NCBI RefSeq assembly: GCF_008831285.2
Contig: NC_045145.1
Location: forward strand, 310,001 to 374,000
From: Nymphaea colorata
Lineage: Eukaryota; Streptophyta; Magnoliopsida; Nymphaeales; Nymphaeaceae
Length of the DNA: 64,000 nt
Reading direction: 5' to 3'
The translations under genes and the position numbers were made by a program. The first letter of the stretch is position 1. Each line of letters opens with the position of its first letter. Of the stretch, positions 12,977 through 23,904 are shown piece after piece. The notes beneath the pieces were generated by a model. It was not told where the DNA came from and searched no databases. It worked only from the letters and a program-made list of their open reading frames with translations.

Positions 12977-14914
12977 ATGGCCTGTCCAATTTTCTATGCA
13001 GAAGATGCATGAACAGGAATCAAGGTCTTCAATTTATGTATAGATTCTTTCCTAGAAATTTTTGTCATTTTCTTTTTCAATTTGTAGAAGTCTCAGGTCT
13101 ACAACTTTGGAGCACATTACTTCACATTTTCAAATCATGCGGCACCACTGATGGTTACATCAATGAGAAATTCTTCTTATCCCATAAGTCTGATTTCCCT
13201 TTACTACTTCTCAACCCTATTCAATCACAAATCAAATTTGCAGATACAATTTCCACTTTTTAAATGGTGAGGTTTTTCTATCATATAACACAGTGAGCTT
13301 GAAAAAAAGGGCAAAATATAGTAACTTTCAAAAAAATGAAAAAACTTAATAATTAAGAGAAAATAAGATAAATATACTAATGAAATTAAGAATCATCCAC
13401 TCGTAGCTGATCTGTACAATGTCCCAATGAGACTATGATGGGTAGCTGCCTTGAACGTCTATTGGTGAAAACAGGATAGGAAATGGTTGATATAAATGGA
13501 TTCTACATACTCGGGGTGCCTAGCAATGTTATCACCATGAAGAGCTATCAATTAAGGCTCTTTTATAGATTCTCTTCTAGACAAATTCACCTTTTTTGTT
13601 TAATTCAATTTGTTAACAATCAATCGCAAAGGTTGTCAACAATATTACACTGAGATTACCCTATGTTAAAAAAATTATAATTTTTAATTTTTTTTAAAAC
13701 TTTTCTGATTTAATTTTTTAAATAAGAAAAACAGTAAATAGGCAGAAATGGATCAGTGGGAGTTTTAAAAAATAAATGTTATTATTTGATGAGAAATTTA
13801 CGAAATGCTTTTTAAAATATTAAAGTAAATTTTGAATCTAAAAAAAAATCTCAGCTTCACCATTATGTACGTTGGTGAATGGTTTTTTAATTGACCAATT
13901 GGTATTGGGTCTTGAATAAGGTTGCACATGAGGAGATGAGCTCAGAGTAGGGCTAGCTCAAGCTTGAGTTGACTCAGAAAACTCGAGTTGAGCTCAATAA
14001 AACAAGCTTGAGCTGAACTCAACAATACAACATCGAGCTCATACTCAACTCGTTTAACTCATTTATGTGAAGAATGTTTCTTTTTTTTTTTTAACTCATT
14101 CGTTTATAATTGAGCTAACTCAAGTTCTTACAACTCAAACTCAACTGGCTTAACATTTTTAGTATACACTTGAACTCGAGCTCAAGTTTATGAGTGGTTT
14201 TTAAGCTGGCTCGACTCATTGTGCAGCCATAAACTCGAGTGGTAAATAACGACTCGTGAGTCAGGGAGACTACAGTGAAACTTGACTTGAAGGTCAAGAA
14301 AATGATTGAGCTTGACCCCAACTTAACCCAGTCTCACACGCCAGATAGGCAGCCAACAAGCCAACAGCTGGCACTCCAAAGAATGATGTTTGGCCAGATA
14401 GCACTCAGAAGAACTAAGCACCGAACATTTGTGTGGTCAATGGGGCAAGACTTAGCGACTCAAACCTAAATAATGTCAATGTCAAGTGGAACATGGAAAC
14501 AATTTCCCTAAGATCACATCAATGGACTTTTCCTATTGGTAGGTGATCTTATTTCCACATCAAGCACCTTGCTTGGCATGGAAGATCACATCAATGAGTC
14601 TCTTTCTTAGCAGCCCTCACCGTAGCAAAAAATATATTTCCAATATCTTGTTCTCTTTTTGTCACATTTCGACTTCATTTTTCTTTTTAAACGGCATGAT
14701 CAAAGTTGGGTACAGTGAACGAGTTTCTATTCTTAATTAATTTTTACATTCCTCAATTCGTTTTTCTGAAAAATTGATTTTTTTTATTTGCACATAAATC
14801 ACATAGGCCATTTGTTATTGAAAATTTTTTACACAAGCCAAATTGATTTGTTTTTTTAATTACCAACAGGTAAGCTTACAATAATTGCCCAGTATTGGCT
14901 TTGCCCTGCACTCC
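12977..14914. other. RLK-B 5' flank and dispersed repeats
   Basis: Positions 12990-13260 are the conserved RLK 5' flank. Positions 13300-13900 are AT-rich with no gene. Positions 13940-14260 are rich in CTCGAG/GAGCTC words typical of the dispersed TCGAGC family. Positions 14520-14700 resemble the RLK 5' flank again (ATCACATCAATG..., TATTTCCAATAT...). No coding sequence is supported. Confidence 0.5.
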
Positions 14915-16268
14915 CGATGAGGCCTTTTGCTCCGCTTGATGTTAAATCAGATATCCACCCAAACGGTTCAAAAAAGAAAACAGATGAGCAAAAAAATAAT
15001 ATTTAATTAAGAAATTAGACCATATTCAGATTCATATATACATAAATATCTGATCAGATTCAAATTCAGACTTGGGTCAAATTTAGTTTCAAATAACAAT
15101 CCTACATTCAATGCTCTTGCATTTTAAAAATCGTTTGGATTGGGTTCCAAATTCTGTTTCAGATACAGACCTATATAAAAATCAAATTCAGACTGGATTG
15201 AGATTTTGAAATCTGATTTGGGATGAAAAATTTGAATATGAATTTTTCTCATTGGTATTTGAATCTGAATTCAAATCCGAGGACATCGCCTGGTTCAATT
15301 TCATAACCTTTAGCAATTTCCACTAGAATAAGCTAAATGTGTCCATGCCAGAGAGAACAAAACAAATCTTCTTTTCATTTTTAAAATTGTATTTAATTTT
15401 TTTAAATGCAAAAAATTGTCGGGCCTACCGGTCCTTGCCCGTTAGGTTGTTGGGCTCTACCCAGCTCGTCATGTCTGGGCCTGTCAAGCCAGCTACAGTG
15501 CCTAGACATGGGTTTGAGGTGGGTCGGGTTTGGGTAACCGCTCTTTGCAGTGGGTCTCTCCTGCTCACCAAGAAAATAAGTTTTATTACGAAATTATTGA
15601 ATGATGAAACTGGTTAATATCCCCTGACAAATGGTCTCGCTAGGCCAACTTCATGCATTTGATTTCGATGCAAGTTTGCTGGGAAATATGGCTGTTGATT
15701 TTTTTCTCTTCATCAGACTATGATGGCTAGAACATTTGTTGGTTCAAAAGAGGATAGGAAACGGTTGATGTACATCGATTCTACATACTACTATCGTTTG
15801 ATTGAGGTGCCAAGCAATCTCATGGTCATGAACAATTAGCAACATCCTTTTCTACATTCTCTTCTTCAAGGAAATTTCTCATTCATTTTTTGTTTAATTC
15901 AAATTGTTGGAAGACTCAAGTCTACTCCTCTTTATAAGAAAGCAATATCGTTTGTTATTTCTACACTCACTGCCTCTGGCTTAGCTGTAACATCAATGGG
16001 ACCTTTAAAAATTCAAAGGTCTACTTATTTCCACATGACTACCTTGTTTGGCACGGAAGATTACAACAAGTATTTTCTTGCAGTCCTTACATAACAATAT
16101 ATTTCCAATATAACGTTCTCTTTTTGCCAAGTTTCTACTCTATCCTTTTTTTGTTTCTTCTTAAACGGCCTGATGGAAGGAACTTGAGTACACTATCATC
16201 AATGCATTTTTTGCAATGTTTTTAGTGATACAAAATAAAAGAAAGACATCTATTGGCTATTTCAATTA

Positions 16269-16309
<41 letters not shown>

Positions 16310-17145
16310 TGAGAGAAGACAACCCGCTAGAACTGGTAAAACCTATCACTCTCTTTATTTCATCTCACCTCCTCTTGGACGCCTCCTACACACTCCCACC
16401 TCCCTTTCTCTGTCTTTCTATGAGAGCATTATTGAAGAGAGACCAAAAACAGTCAAAATCATTTACACGAAATTGATTTCTACCCTATCTTTTTTTTTCT
16501 TCTTCTTAAATGGCCTGATGGAACTTGAGTACAACTGAGCTATATACATTACCAACGATCAGGTGATTGATGTTACCGGAATCGGCTGGATTGAACCGAG
16601 AAATCACTTCCAATAAATGCTTCCATTCGGTGGTCAACTCGACCTGCTGTTTCCTTATGCATTTCTTAAAAGATATAAAAATATTTTTATTCTTAATTAG
16701 TTTTTGTATTCTTCCGTTCATTTTTCCATAAAATGGTTTTTTTTTTGCTGATTTGCATCTAAATCATTTACATTTTTGAATTGGCCAGTTCACCAAATTG
16801 GCAGCATACATTGTCCACTCGATTCAAAACCGGTTCTTACAACACAGCCATCAGACCATGAGGCAGTCTTGAATGTCAGATTGCTTCAAAAATAAGGTAG
16901 CGAACATCTGGGTGTATGTTGTTTGTATTAGAATATATGGGGACTAGTTATCGGGTTGTGCATGAGGAGTTGAGCTCAAGTCGGCTCATATGTTGTTGGT
17001 TCAAGCTCGAGAAGAGCTGTACCGAGCTTGACTGGTTCAAGCTCATTTACCAACTCTCCATTTGATCTGATTTCTCACTGTAAGTTCATAAATTACAAAA
17101 AAAAAGGTAAGATAGATAAAATTTGTATTCATAATTAATTTTTAT
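14915..17145. repeat. Segmental duplication block X, copy 1
   Basis: This block aligns in the same orientation with 20225-22125 (copy 2). Shared landmarks are GATGAGGCCTTTTGC-like starts, CAGATATCCACCCAAAC, TTTGAGGTGGGTCGGGTT, GGTCTCGCTAGGCCAACTTC and CTTAAACGGCCTGATGGAAC. Copy 1 contains an extra compound microsatellite repeat (16190-16445) that copy 2 lacks. No gene is recognisable; short ORFs are not conserved between the copies. Confidence 0.75.
16190..16445. repeat. Dispersed repeat with (AT)n(AG)n core
   Basis: This is GCAATGTTTTTAG-like sequence, then (AT)n at 16268-16290 and (AG)n at 16291-16309, then AACTGGTAAAACC, CATCTCACCTCC and GAGCATTATTGAAGAG. The same order of words occurs in the introns of RLK-C (26985-27149 plus 36689-36790), RLK-D (56540-56800) and RLK-E (59290-59560). 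It is therefore a mobile or dispersed repeat and not an intron-specific sequence. It is absent from the matching place in the second copy of the segmental duplication (around 21530), which supports insertion or precise loss. Confidence 0.65.
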
Positions 17146-17326
17146 ATAAATTCTAACATTCATTTTTCCAAAAATTGACAAAAAATATATATATATAACA
17201 TATATTTTTATATGTATTTCATTCCATGCATTGAGAACCAGAGTGCAGAGCTTCTTTTGCTGCCCCCTTTTTTCGGCCGTCACTCCTTCATTTGCTGCCC
17301 CCTTTTTCGACCCTCACTCTTTCAAT

Positions 17327-18020
17327 TAGGGCTGCACAATGAGTCGAGGCAACTCGGGCTCGACTCGAACTCGCTCGAGTAAACTCGACTCGAGCTCGAC
17401 TCGTTTTTCATACGAGTCAAGCTCGAGCTTAAATATAAACTCGAGTATGTTAATGAGTCAAGTTTGGGTTAGTCGAACTCGACTCGGCTCGACTTTAATC
17501 TCATTTTTTATTTTGCGTTTTTAATTTTCCCATTTTTTTTTCTTTCACCCACATGCAGCTTAATCTTTTTCTTTTGTTTTAAATTTTCTAATTTTCCCTC
17601 CCTTTTTGCCCTCTCTTCACCCTTTCAGCCACTTTTCTTTAAACCTCATTATTTTTATCCTACCATTTTTCTCTTTCCTCACGACTCATGTTCATTTTTC
17701 CTTCCCTTTTTCTCTTTTCCCAACACGCTGCCTTTCCTCCTCCCTACGTCGTCATTTCCTGCCTTTTTCTCTTTTCTCAACACGCTGCCTTTCCTTCTCC
17801 CCCACTTCATCAGTGACACTTTCACCCATGCATAGCCCTCAGTTGCAGCAAAAAAGGAAGGCATTACCCAGTCTAAACGAGCCGCTCGAGTCAAGCTCGA
17901 GCTCGAAGGCAGTCACTCGAGTCAAGCTCGAGCTGAAGATGTCAAGATCGTGTCGAGCTCGAGCTGACTAAACATGAGTCGAGCTGAGCTCGAGCTCAAC
18001 TCAGCTCGTCTGCAGCCCTA
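17327..18020. mobile_element. hAT-like MITE with TCGAGC-rich ends (694 bp)
   Basis: The element begins TAGGGCTGCA and ends TGCAGCCCTA, a perfect 10-bp terminal inverted repeat. The flanking octamers are CTTTCAAT (17319-17326) and GCTTCAAT (18021-18028), an imperfect 8-bp target duplication, as expected for hAT elements. Both subterminal regions are packed with TCGAG/CTCGA words; the centre is pyrimidine-rich with an internal near-duplicate ending in CAACACGCTGCC. It encodes no transposase, so it is non-autonomous. It lies between the two segmental-duplication copies. Confidence 0.75.
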
Positions 18021-18149
18021 GCTTCAATCACCACTCTGTGCTACTTCTCATGCCTTTACTACTATAAGATTTTAAACACAGGCACACAATAGACACTAAC
18101 ATTTTAAAGGCAAGAGTCACTTTTGACAAGGTGTTATTGCTTGTAATGG

Positions 18150-19545
18150 AAAGGCATTGTGGTTGTTCGCAATGAAGGGCTGCACCGGACACATAGAGTG
18201 CTGGATGTGTCCGTAATAAAGTGTTGTCATAGGATATACTTTGTGTAGTGGACTATGTTTCCCCTTTTCCTGCCTCAGCTCTATCCACATTACTCTGGAA
18301 TCATGTTCCCCTATGTGGAAGCATCATCAATCGTCTTCCCTTTCTTACCAGCTGTTCTTCCATTTTCTCTCACTGACAAACCTGGTGGTGAGTCGTTCAC
18401 CATAACCTCACTCTCCAAACCAGTCATTTCTTTGCTAGTTTTAATTCCATCCAAACAACAAGAATCCTGAAATTTATTTTTTATTGGAGGAGAAAGAATT
18501 AAACCTGATGAGGACTCACGGTTCTCCCCTTCGATTCTTTTTGTTATCTATTGATTCTCCATCTCCTGCTCTATCTTCTTGTCACTCACCAGATGGTTGG
18601 TCTTCAAGTTACTCTGCAATTGCTGGTCTCCTGTAAATCAATCTCTGCATTCCAATCTTTCTGGATCTAACCTTCCTTTCAACTTCCATCTGCCTATGGA
18701 GAAACCGAAACTTGTTACCCCCAATTCTGGTTCTCCTTTTGATCTGGGTCTCTCCTTTATTAACTCCTCATTTTTTCCCAAAATTTTTTCCTTATTCCCT
18801 CCCGGCCACTCCTTAGCTCTCCGGACATAATGATAGATCTTCACTTCCTTCCACCCAACTTTCTTTGCCACACCCTCTTGAGAAGAAACCACCAATTGAT
18901 CAGCTCTACACCGACTTGTCATATGAGTATATATTCACTTTGCAATGGGAGGAAAATTTAATATTACTAACATAGTTGATTTCTTGAAGAACAATTTCTC
19001 CCTCTTCCAATTCCAATTCAACCTCAGACTTTGGACTGAAATCCAAGCTACCTGCACGCAAATTCTGCTAGCCCCATTTTTGACATCGATTGAGTATGGA
19101 TGTCATCTTCCATCGGTTCTCCCAATAATGCTCTGGCAATAGCTTGGAAAGTGCATCGATTCCATAAAAATACTGCCAAATTAGGAACCCTAATCCAGAT
19201 TGGCACTCCCATATGGATACGGAGCATCTTGGATCCCATCTGCTGGCAACCATCACTCTTCCACCCAGTTTCCATTCTCCCCTTCTAAAAACTACCCTGA
19301 GTTTGTCCTCAGTATGAACCCTTACATGGAAAGCATCCCTCCCTAAGAAAGTGAACTTAGGGTTTGCAACTGCTCTCCATGGACTTTATCAGATCATTAG
19401 CAATGTAAGCAGGAACGCGAGAATGTCCACCCCTTTCGAATTCCACTTCCAAAATTCTTGTCCACGGATTACCAAATACCATAAGTTGTCAAAGTTTGGA
19501 CCTTCTTTTATTAGGATGAACTTTTCTGCATTTATTATAGTTTAA
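18150..19545 (-). pseudogene. Degenerate LINE ORF1-like (DUF4283-type) fragment
   Basis: On the minus strand, 19275-19048 translates to a segment containing VPIWIRVPNLAVFLWN and then IARALLGEPMEDD. This fits the pattern of DUF4283 proteins encoded by ORF1 of plant LINE retrotransposons (a pIWVRLPNLPLxLW... motif, then a small-residue-rich IAxxLGxP motif). Basic, polar sequence continues downstream to about 18640 and more weakly to 18255, broken by stops and frame changes. No CCHC knuckle and no endonuclease or RT is seen. The family assignment rests on motif recall and is moderate. Confidence 0.45.
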
Positions 19546-19599
19546 TCGCTCAACTACTAGGTGTCTAAACAATAAAGCTCACAAGCTACAAAATCTGCA

Positions 19600-20130
19600 T
19601 ATGTATACGCATCAACTTTCCTTTTCCTAACTCGCAGGCTACATGCTGTCTTTTTTCTTGTTCTATCCATGCATATAAATGTCTATCTACATGTTCATGT
19701 TCATGTGTGCAACCCACTGAATGAGGGTTTTGGTTGTACAAATTGTATCTTATATTTTTGGTGCATTTATTCTGCTTTTTTTAACACTTAAATGGAAGAA
19801 GTGATTGTCTTGAGCACTATGATGTTTGGTGAGCTTTAGTTTGAATAATTATTCTAACTTTGCTATTGTTTTTTATATATGCTGGAAGACAATGTCAACT
19901 GTGTTTATTTTGAGTGTTAGAGGTATCAAATTGAAGCAGGGGTGATAGTACACTTCAGGCCCAAGTGAGACAAGAGATTGAGTAGGAACTTTGGCTCTCT
20001 AGTGGATCATAGGTCCACTACACTATCTCAGATGGTCAACGAAATTTTTGATGAGCTTTTTATTTGGTAAAGACATTTGGCAACGAATTGAACAACAAAA
20101 TGAGTGAGAATGCTATTATTGATTTCTACC
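19600..20130. repeat. Segmental duplication block Y, copy 1
   Basis: Aligns in direct orientation with 23310-23865. Shared words include CTGTCTTTTTTCTTGTTCTATC, TACATGTTCATGTTCATGTG, GATGTTTGGTGAGCTTTAG and ATCATAGGTCCACTACA. Together with block X the order is X1-Y1-X2-Y2, so the unit X+Y was duplicated in tandem (about 5.2 kb for unit 1 and 3.6 kb for unit 2). No gene is recognised in either copy. Confidence 0.7.
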
Positions 20131-20224
20131 AGCAATATCAATGACATGACCATACCTACATGACCTCTAAAGTCTAAACTTCCAAATTCAGGTCTCCCTG
20201 TCAGACCACTACTAGCTTTCCCAT

Positions 20225-22125
20225 GCACTCCCAATGAGGCCTTTTGCTTTTGTGTATCCGAGGGCTTGATCACTAAATTCATACCATGTGAGGGGTAAAT
20301 TTTTTTTCCTACTAATTTTCAAGGGTATTTTTGTCTTCCAATTTACATCAGATATCCACCCAAACCGTTCGTTAAAAAAAAATATGAGGAAAAAATAATA
20401 TTTAATTAGGAAGTTAGACCACATTCAGATTTAAAAAATGACATTCGATCGGATTCAGATTTACATATACATAAATATCTAATCAGATTCAAATTCAGAT
20501 TTAGGTCAAATTTAGTTTTAAAAAACAGTCCTACATTCAATGCTCTTACATTTTGAAAATCCTTTGGATTGGTTTCAAAATTCTGTTTTGGATACAGACT
20601 TATATAAAAATCAGACTCGGACTGAATTTAGATTTTGAAATCTGATTTGGAATGAAAATTTTGGGCATGAATTTTTCTCATACATATTCGAATCAGAATT
20701 CAAATCCAAGTACAAGGTCAGGTTCAATTTCATAACCTTTAGCCAATTCACTATAATAAGCTAAATTTATCCATGCAAGAGAGAACGAAGCAAACCTTCT
20801 TTTCATGTTTTTAGCTGTATTCATTTTTTTTTAAAATGCAAAAAATTATTGGGCCTACCAGGATGCTGATGGGTTGACTATAACGCTTGGTCCTTGCCCG
20901 TTAGGTTGTTGGGCTGTACTACCCGGCTCGACATGTCTGGGGCCTGACAGGCCAGGTACAGTGCCTAGATATGGGTTTGAGGTGGGTCGGGTTTGGGTAA
21001 CTGCTCTTTGCAGTGGTCTCTCCTACTCACCAAGAAAATAAGTTTTATTCCAAAATTATTGAATGATAAAACTGGTTAATATCCCTTGGCAAATGGTCTC
21101 GCTAGGCCAACTTCATGCATTCGATTTCGATGCAAGTTTGCCGGAACATAGGGCTGATGATTTTTATCTCGCAATCAGACTATGATTGCTTGAACATCTG
21201 TTGGTTCAAAAGAGGATAGGAAGTGGTTGATGTACATCGATTCTAATACTACTATCGGTGCCATGCAATCTTATGATCATGAACAATTAGCAACGCCCTT
21301 TTGTAGATTCGCTTCTTCCCATTTTTTGTTTCATTCAAATTGTTGGAAGATTCAAGCGATATTGTTTGTTATTTCCAAAATCTGTGCCAATGGGACCTTT
21401 TCTAACTTGTAGGTCTTCTTATTTCCACATCACTGCCTTGCTTGGCAGCTCTTACCATAACAACATATTTCCAATATCATGTTCTCTTTTTGCCAGGTTT
21501 CAAATTGATCCTTTTTTTGTTTCTTCTTAAACGGCCTGATGGAACTTGAGTACACTGCATTTAGTGGACGCTGGCTTACTGGACATTTACAACTGAGCTA
21601 TATGCATCAGGTGATTGATATTACAGGAATCGGCTGGATTGGGCTGAGAAATCATTTCCAATAAATGCTTCCATTCAGTGGTACGTCAACTCGACCTGTT
21701 GTTTCCTTATGCATTTCTCAATAGATATAAAAATATTTGTGTTCTTAATTATTTTTTATATTCTTCCATTTATTTTTCCTTTTTTTTTGGTGATTTGCAT
21801 GTAATCATTTACATTATTGAATTGGCCGGCTCACTAAATTGGCAGCATACATTGTCGACTCGATTCAGAAAGCGGTTCTTACAACTAGAGATCAGACCAT
21901 GAGGCAGCCTTGAATTTTTGATTGCTCCAAAAGTAAGGTAGAGAACATCTGGGCGCTTGTTGTTTGTATTAGAATATATGAGGACAAGTTCTCGGGCTGC
22001 GCACGAGGAGTAGAGCTCAACTAGTTCAAGCTCATTTACCATCTCCCCCATTGATCTGATTTGTTTTCTTCATTGTGAGTTTGAAAACTAGAAAAAAAAG
22101 GGTAAGCTACATAAAATTTGTATTC
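20225..22125. repeat. Segmental duplication block X, copy 2
   Basis: This is the second copy of the 14915-17145 sequence, with many substitutions and indels. It lacks the compound microsatellite repeat found in copy 1. The part at 20440-20720 is rich in GATTCAGATT/AAATCTGAAT words, also seen at 15050-15260 and 43230-44060. No coding sequence is supported. Confidence 0.75.
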
Positions 22126-23309
22126 TTAATTAATTTTATATCTATTCTTCCATTCGTTTTGCCCAAAATTTCATTTTTTGCTCATTTGCATCTAAAAGCA
22201 TTTAGATTATTGGATTGGCCCGTTCACCAAATTGGCAGCATTGTCTATTTGATTCAAATGTCGGTTTTTACAACAAGGGGATTAAACCAACAGGGCCGTC
22301 TTGCATATTTCGCATGCAACATGTGGGAAAGGGGCCACTCCAACCAAGGGAGGAGCCAGGGTAGGGCCAGCAAGGGCCATGGCCCCACCTCAAAAAACTA
22401 AAAAATAAAAAAATTTACATGTAAAATTTTAAAAACTTTCACTTGTCCTATATAAAAATTTTGAAAAGTGATAATTCGGCTTAAATCAAAATTTAGAAAC
22501 TTTAATTCGGTCCCCCTTATGAAAAATTTCTAGCTCCGGTTGTGCCCCCACCCCTTGAGGAGGTAAATGAGAAATTTTATAAAAGAGAATATATACATAA
22601 ATTAAAGCCCTTTAATTCCTGTTCATGCATGTGGCATGGCTACCACTTGGTTACATCAGCCACACTTAATGCACAACCATGTGCATATATATATATATAG
22701 AGAGAGAGAGAGGTATAATAATGTTACATTTGGAAAACTTAAGAACCTAGGAAAAAGACCTAAATTATTCAACTTTTCAAAGGATTTTAAGAAATCTTCA
22801 CATTTTTTTTTGCAAAATATTCACACAACCAACCAATTTATTCACCAAAGTTTTCAAATCTCAATGACTGATAGAAAAGGTTCTAATGCAAAACGATCTT
22901 ATTATCCTAATTCTTCCAAGTTTGACACAATAAGGGCAACGATCAAGAACACAAGTCCACCAGAGGAGAAAAATAATAATCAGAAGAAATTCTGCAAGAG
23001 AGAATCCCCCGCAACACAGGAAGCCTTGGTACTGGTTGAGTCTTTCACGGTTGTTTCCAGATTTTTATCATGGAAACAATAAGAGAGCGATCGATTGACA
23101 CTTCTAGAATGATAATTTCTCTTTAACTTTCCCTTCAAATTCCGCACAATAGTCACTTCTGAAGTTCCCTTGACAAAGAGGGGTACCCAAACAAGTTATT
23201 GGGAGATGGATCTTAGTCCATCTCAAGTAGTCAATAAATCTACACAAAAAGAAATAACTGCAGACATCAGATGATTAATAAATAACCCTGCTTTGTGGCC
23301 CAAGGGAAT
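22126..23309. other. Region between duplication blocks X2 and Y2
   Basis: Positions 22320-22560 hold a dispersed repeat (GGAGCCAGGGTAGGGCCAGC, CAAGGGCCATGGCCCC, then AT-rich DNA). A short (AT)n(AG)n run lies at 22686-22713. Positions 22725-23090 resemble 41655-41910 in the same orientation (AACGATCAAGAACACAAGT and GCCTTGGTACTGGTTGAGTC-like words). In both places the minus strand encodes a hydrophobic segment (FFSxxxLVFLIVALIVS), so the pair may be fragments of an unidentified gene or repeat. Confidence 0.4.
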
Positions 23310-23865
23310 GTTCAGGCTACATTCCGTCTTTTTTCTTGTTCTATCAATTAATATAAATGTGTGTCTACATGTTCATGTTCATGTGGCAGCCCACTGAATG
23401 AGGCTTTTGGTTGTACAAAAAGTATCTGTTATTTTTGGTGGACTTATGCTGCTTTTTTTAACACTTAAATGGAAAAAGTTATTGCCTTAAGCACTATGAT
23501 GTTTGGTGAGCTTTAGTTTGAATAATTATTGTAACTTTGCTAATTTTTTTTTTGTATATGTAGGATGGCAATGTCAACTATGTTTATTTTGAGCGTTAGG
23601 GGTGTCAACGTCCTGTTCTACAAAGAGGGGTCACCAATGCATAAATTGGAGCACAACAGGATGATAGTACCTTTAAAGCACTGAAAGCAGATTTTGTACC
23701 CTAGGGAGACGAGAAATTGGGTAGGAGTTTCGGCTCTCTACCAGATCATAGGTCCACTACATTCACCCAGATGGTCAATGAACTTTTGACAAACTTTTTA
23801 CTTGGCAAAGGCATTTGGGAATGAATTGGCCAACAAAATGAGTGAGAATGCTGGTATGGCTTCCT
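23310..23865. repeat. Segmental duplication block Y, copy 2
   Basis: Second copy of 19600-20130, direct orientation. It contains an extra stretch near 23600-23700 that is missing from copy 1. No gene recognised. Confidence 0.7.
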
Positions 23866-23904
23866 ACGTTGTTAATTCAAATAGTTGCTTCCTCTCCTGC
23901 TGCA

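Noticed and set aside
17606-17971. Plus-strand ORF of 121 codons
   Set aside because: It lies inside the MITE at 17327-18020 and is a translation of pyrimidine-rich and TCGAG-rich repeat DNA.
22636-23082. Plus-strand ORF of 148 codons
   Set aside because: It reads through an AT/AG microsatellite and polar low-complexity sequence; its relative at 41655-41910 does not keep this frame.
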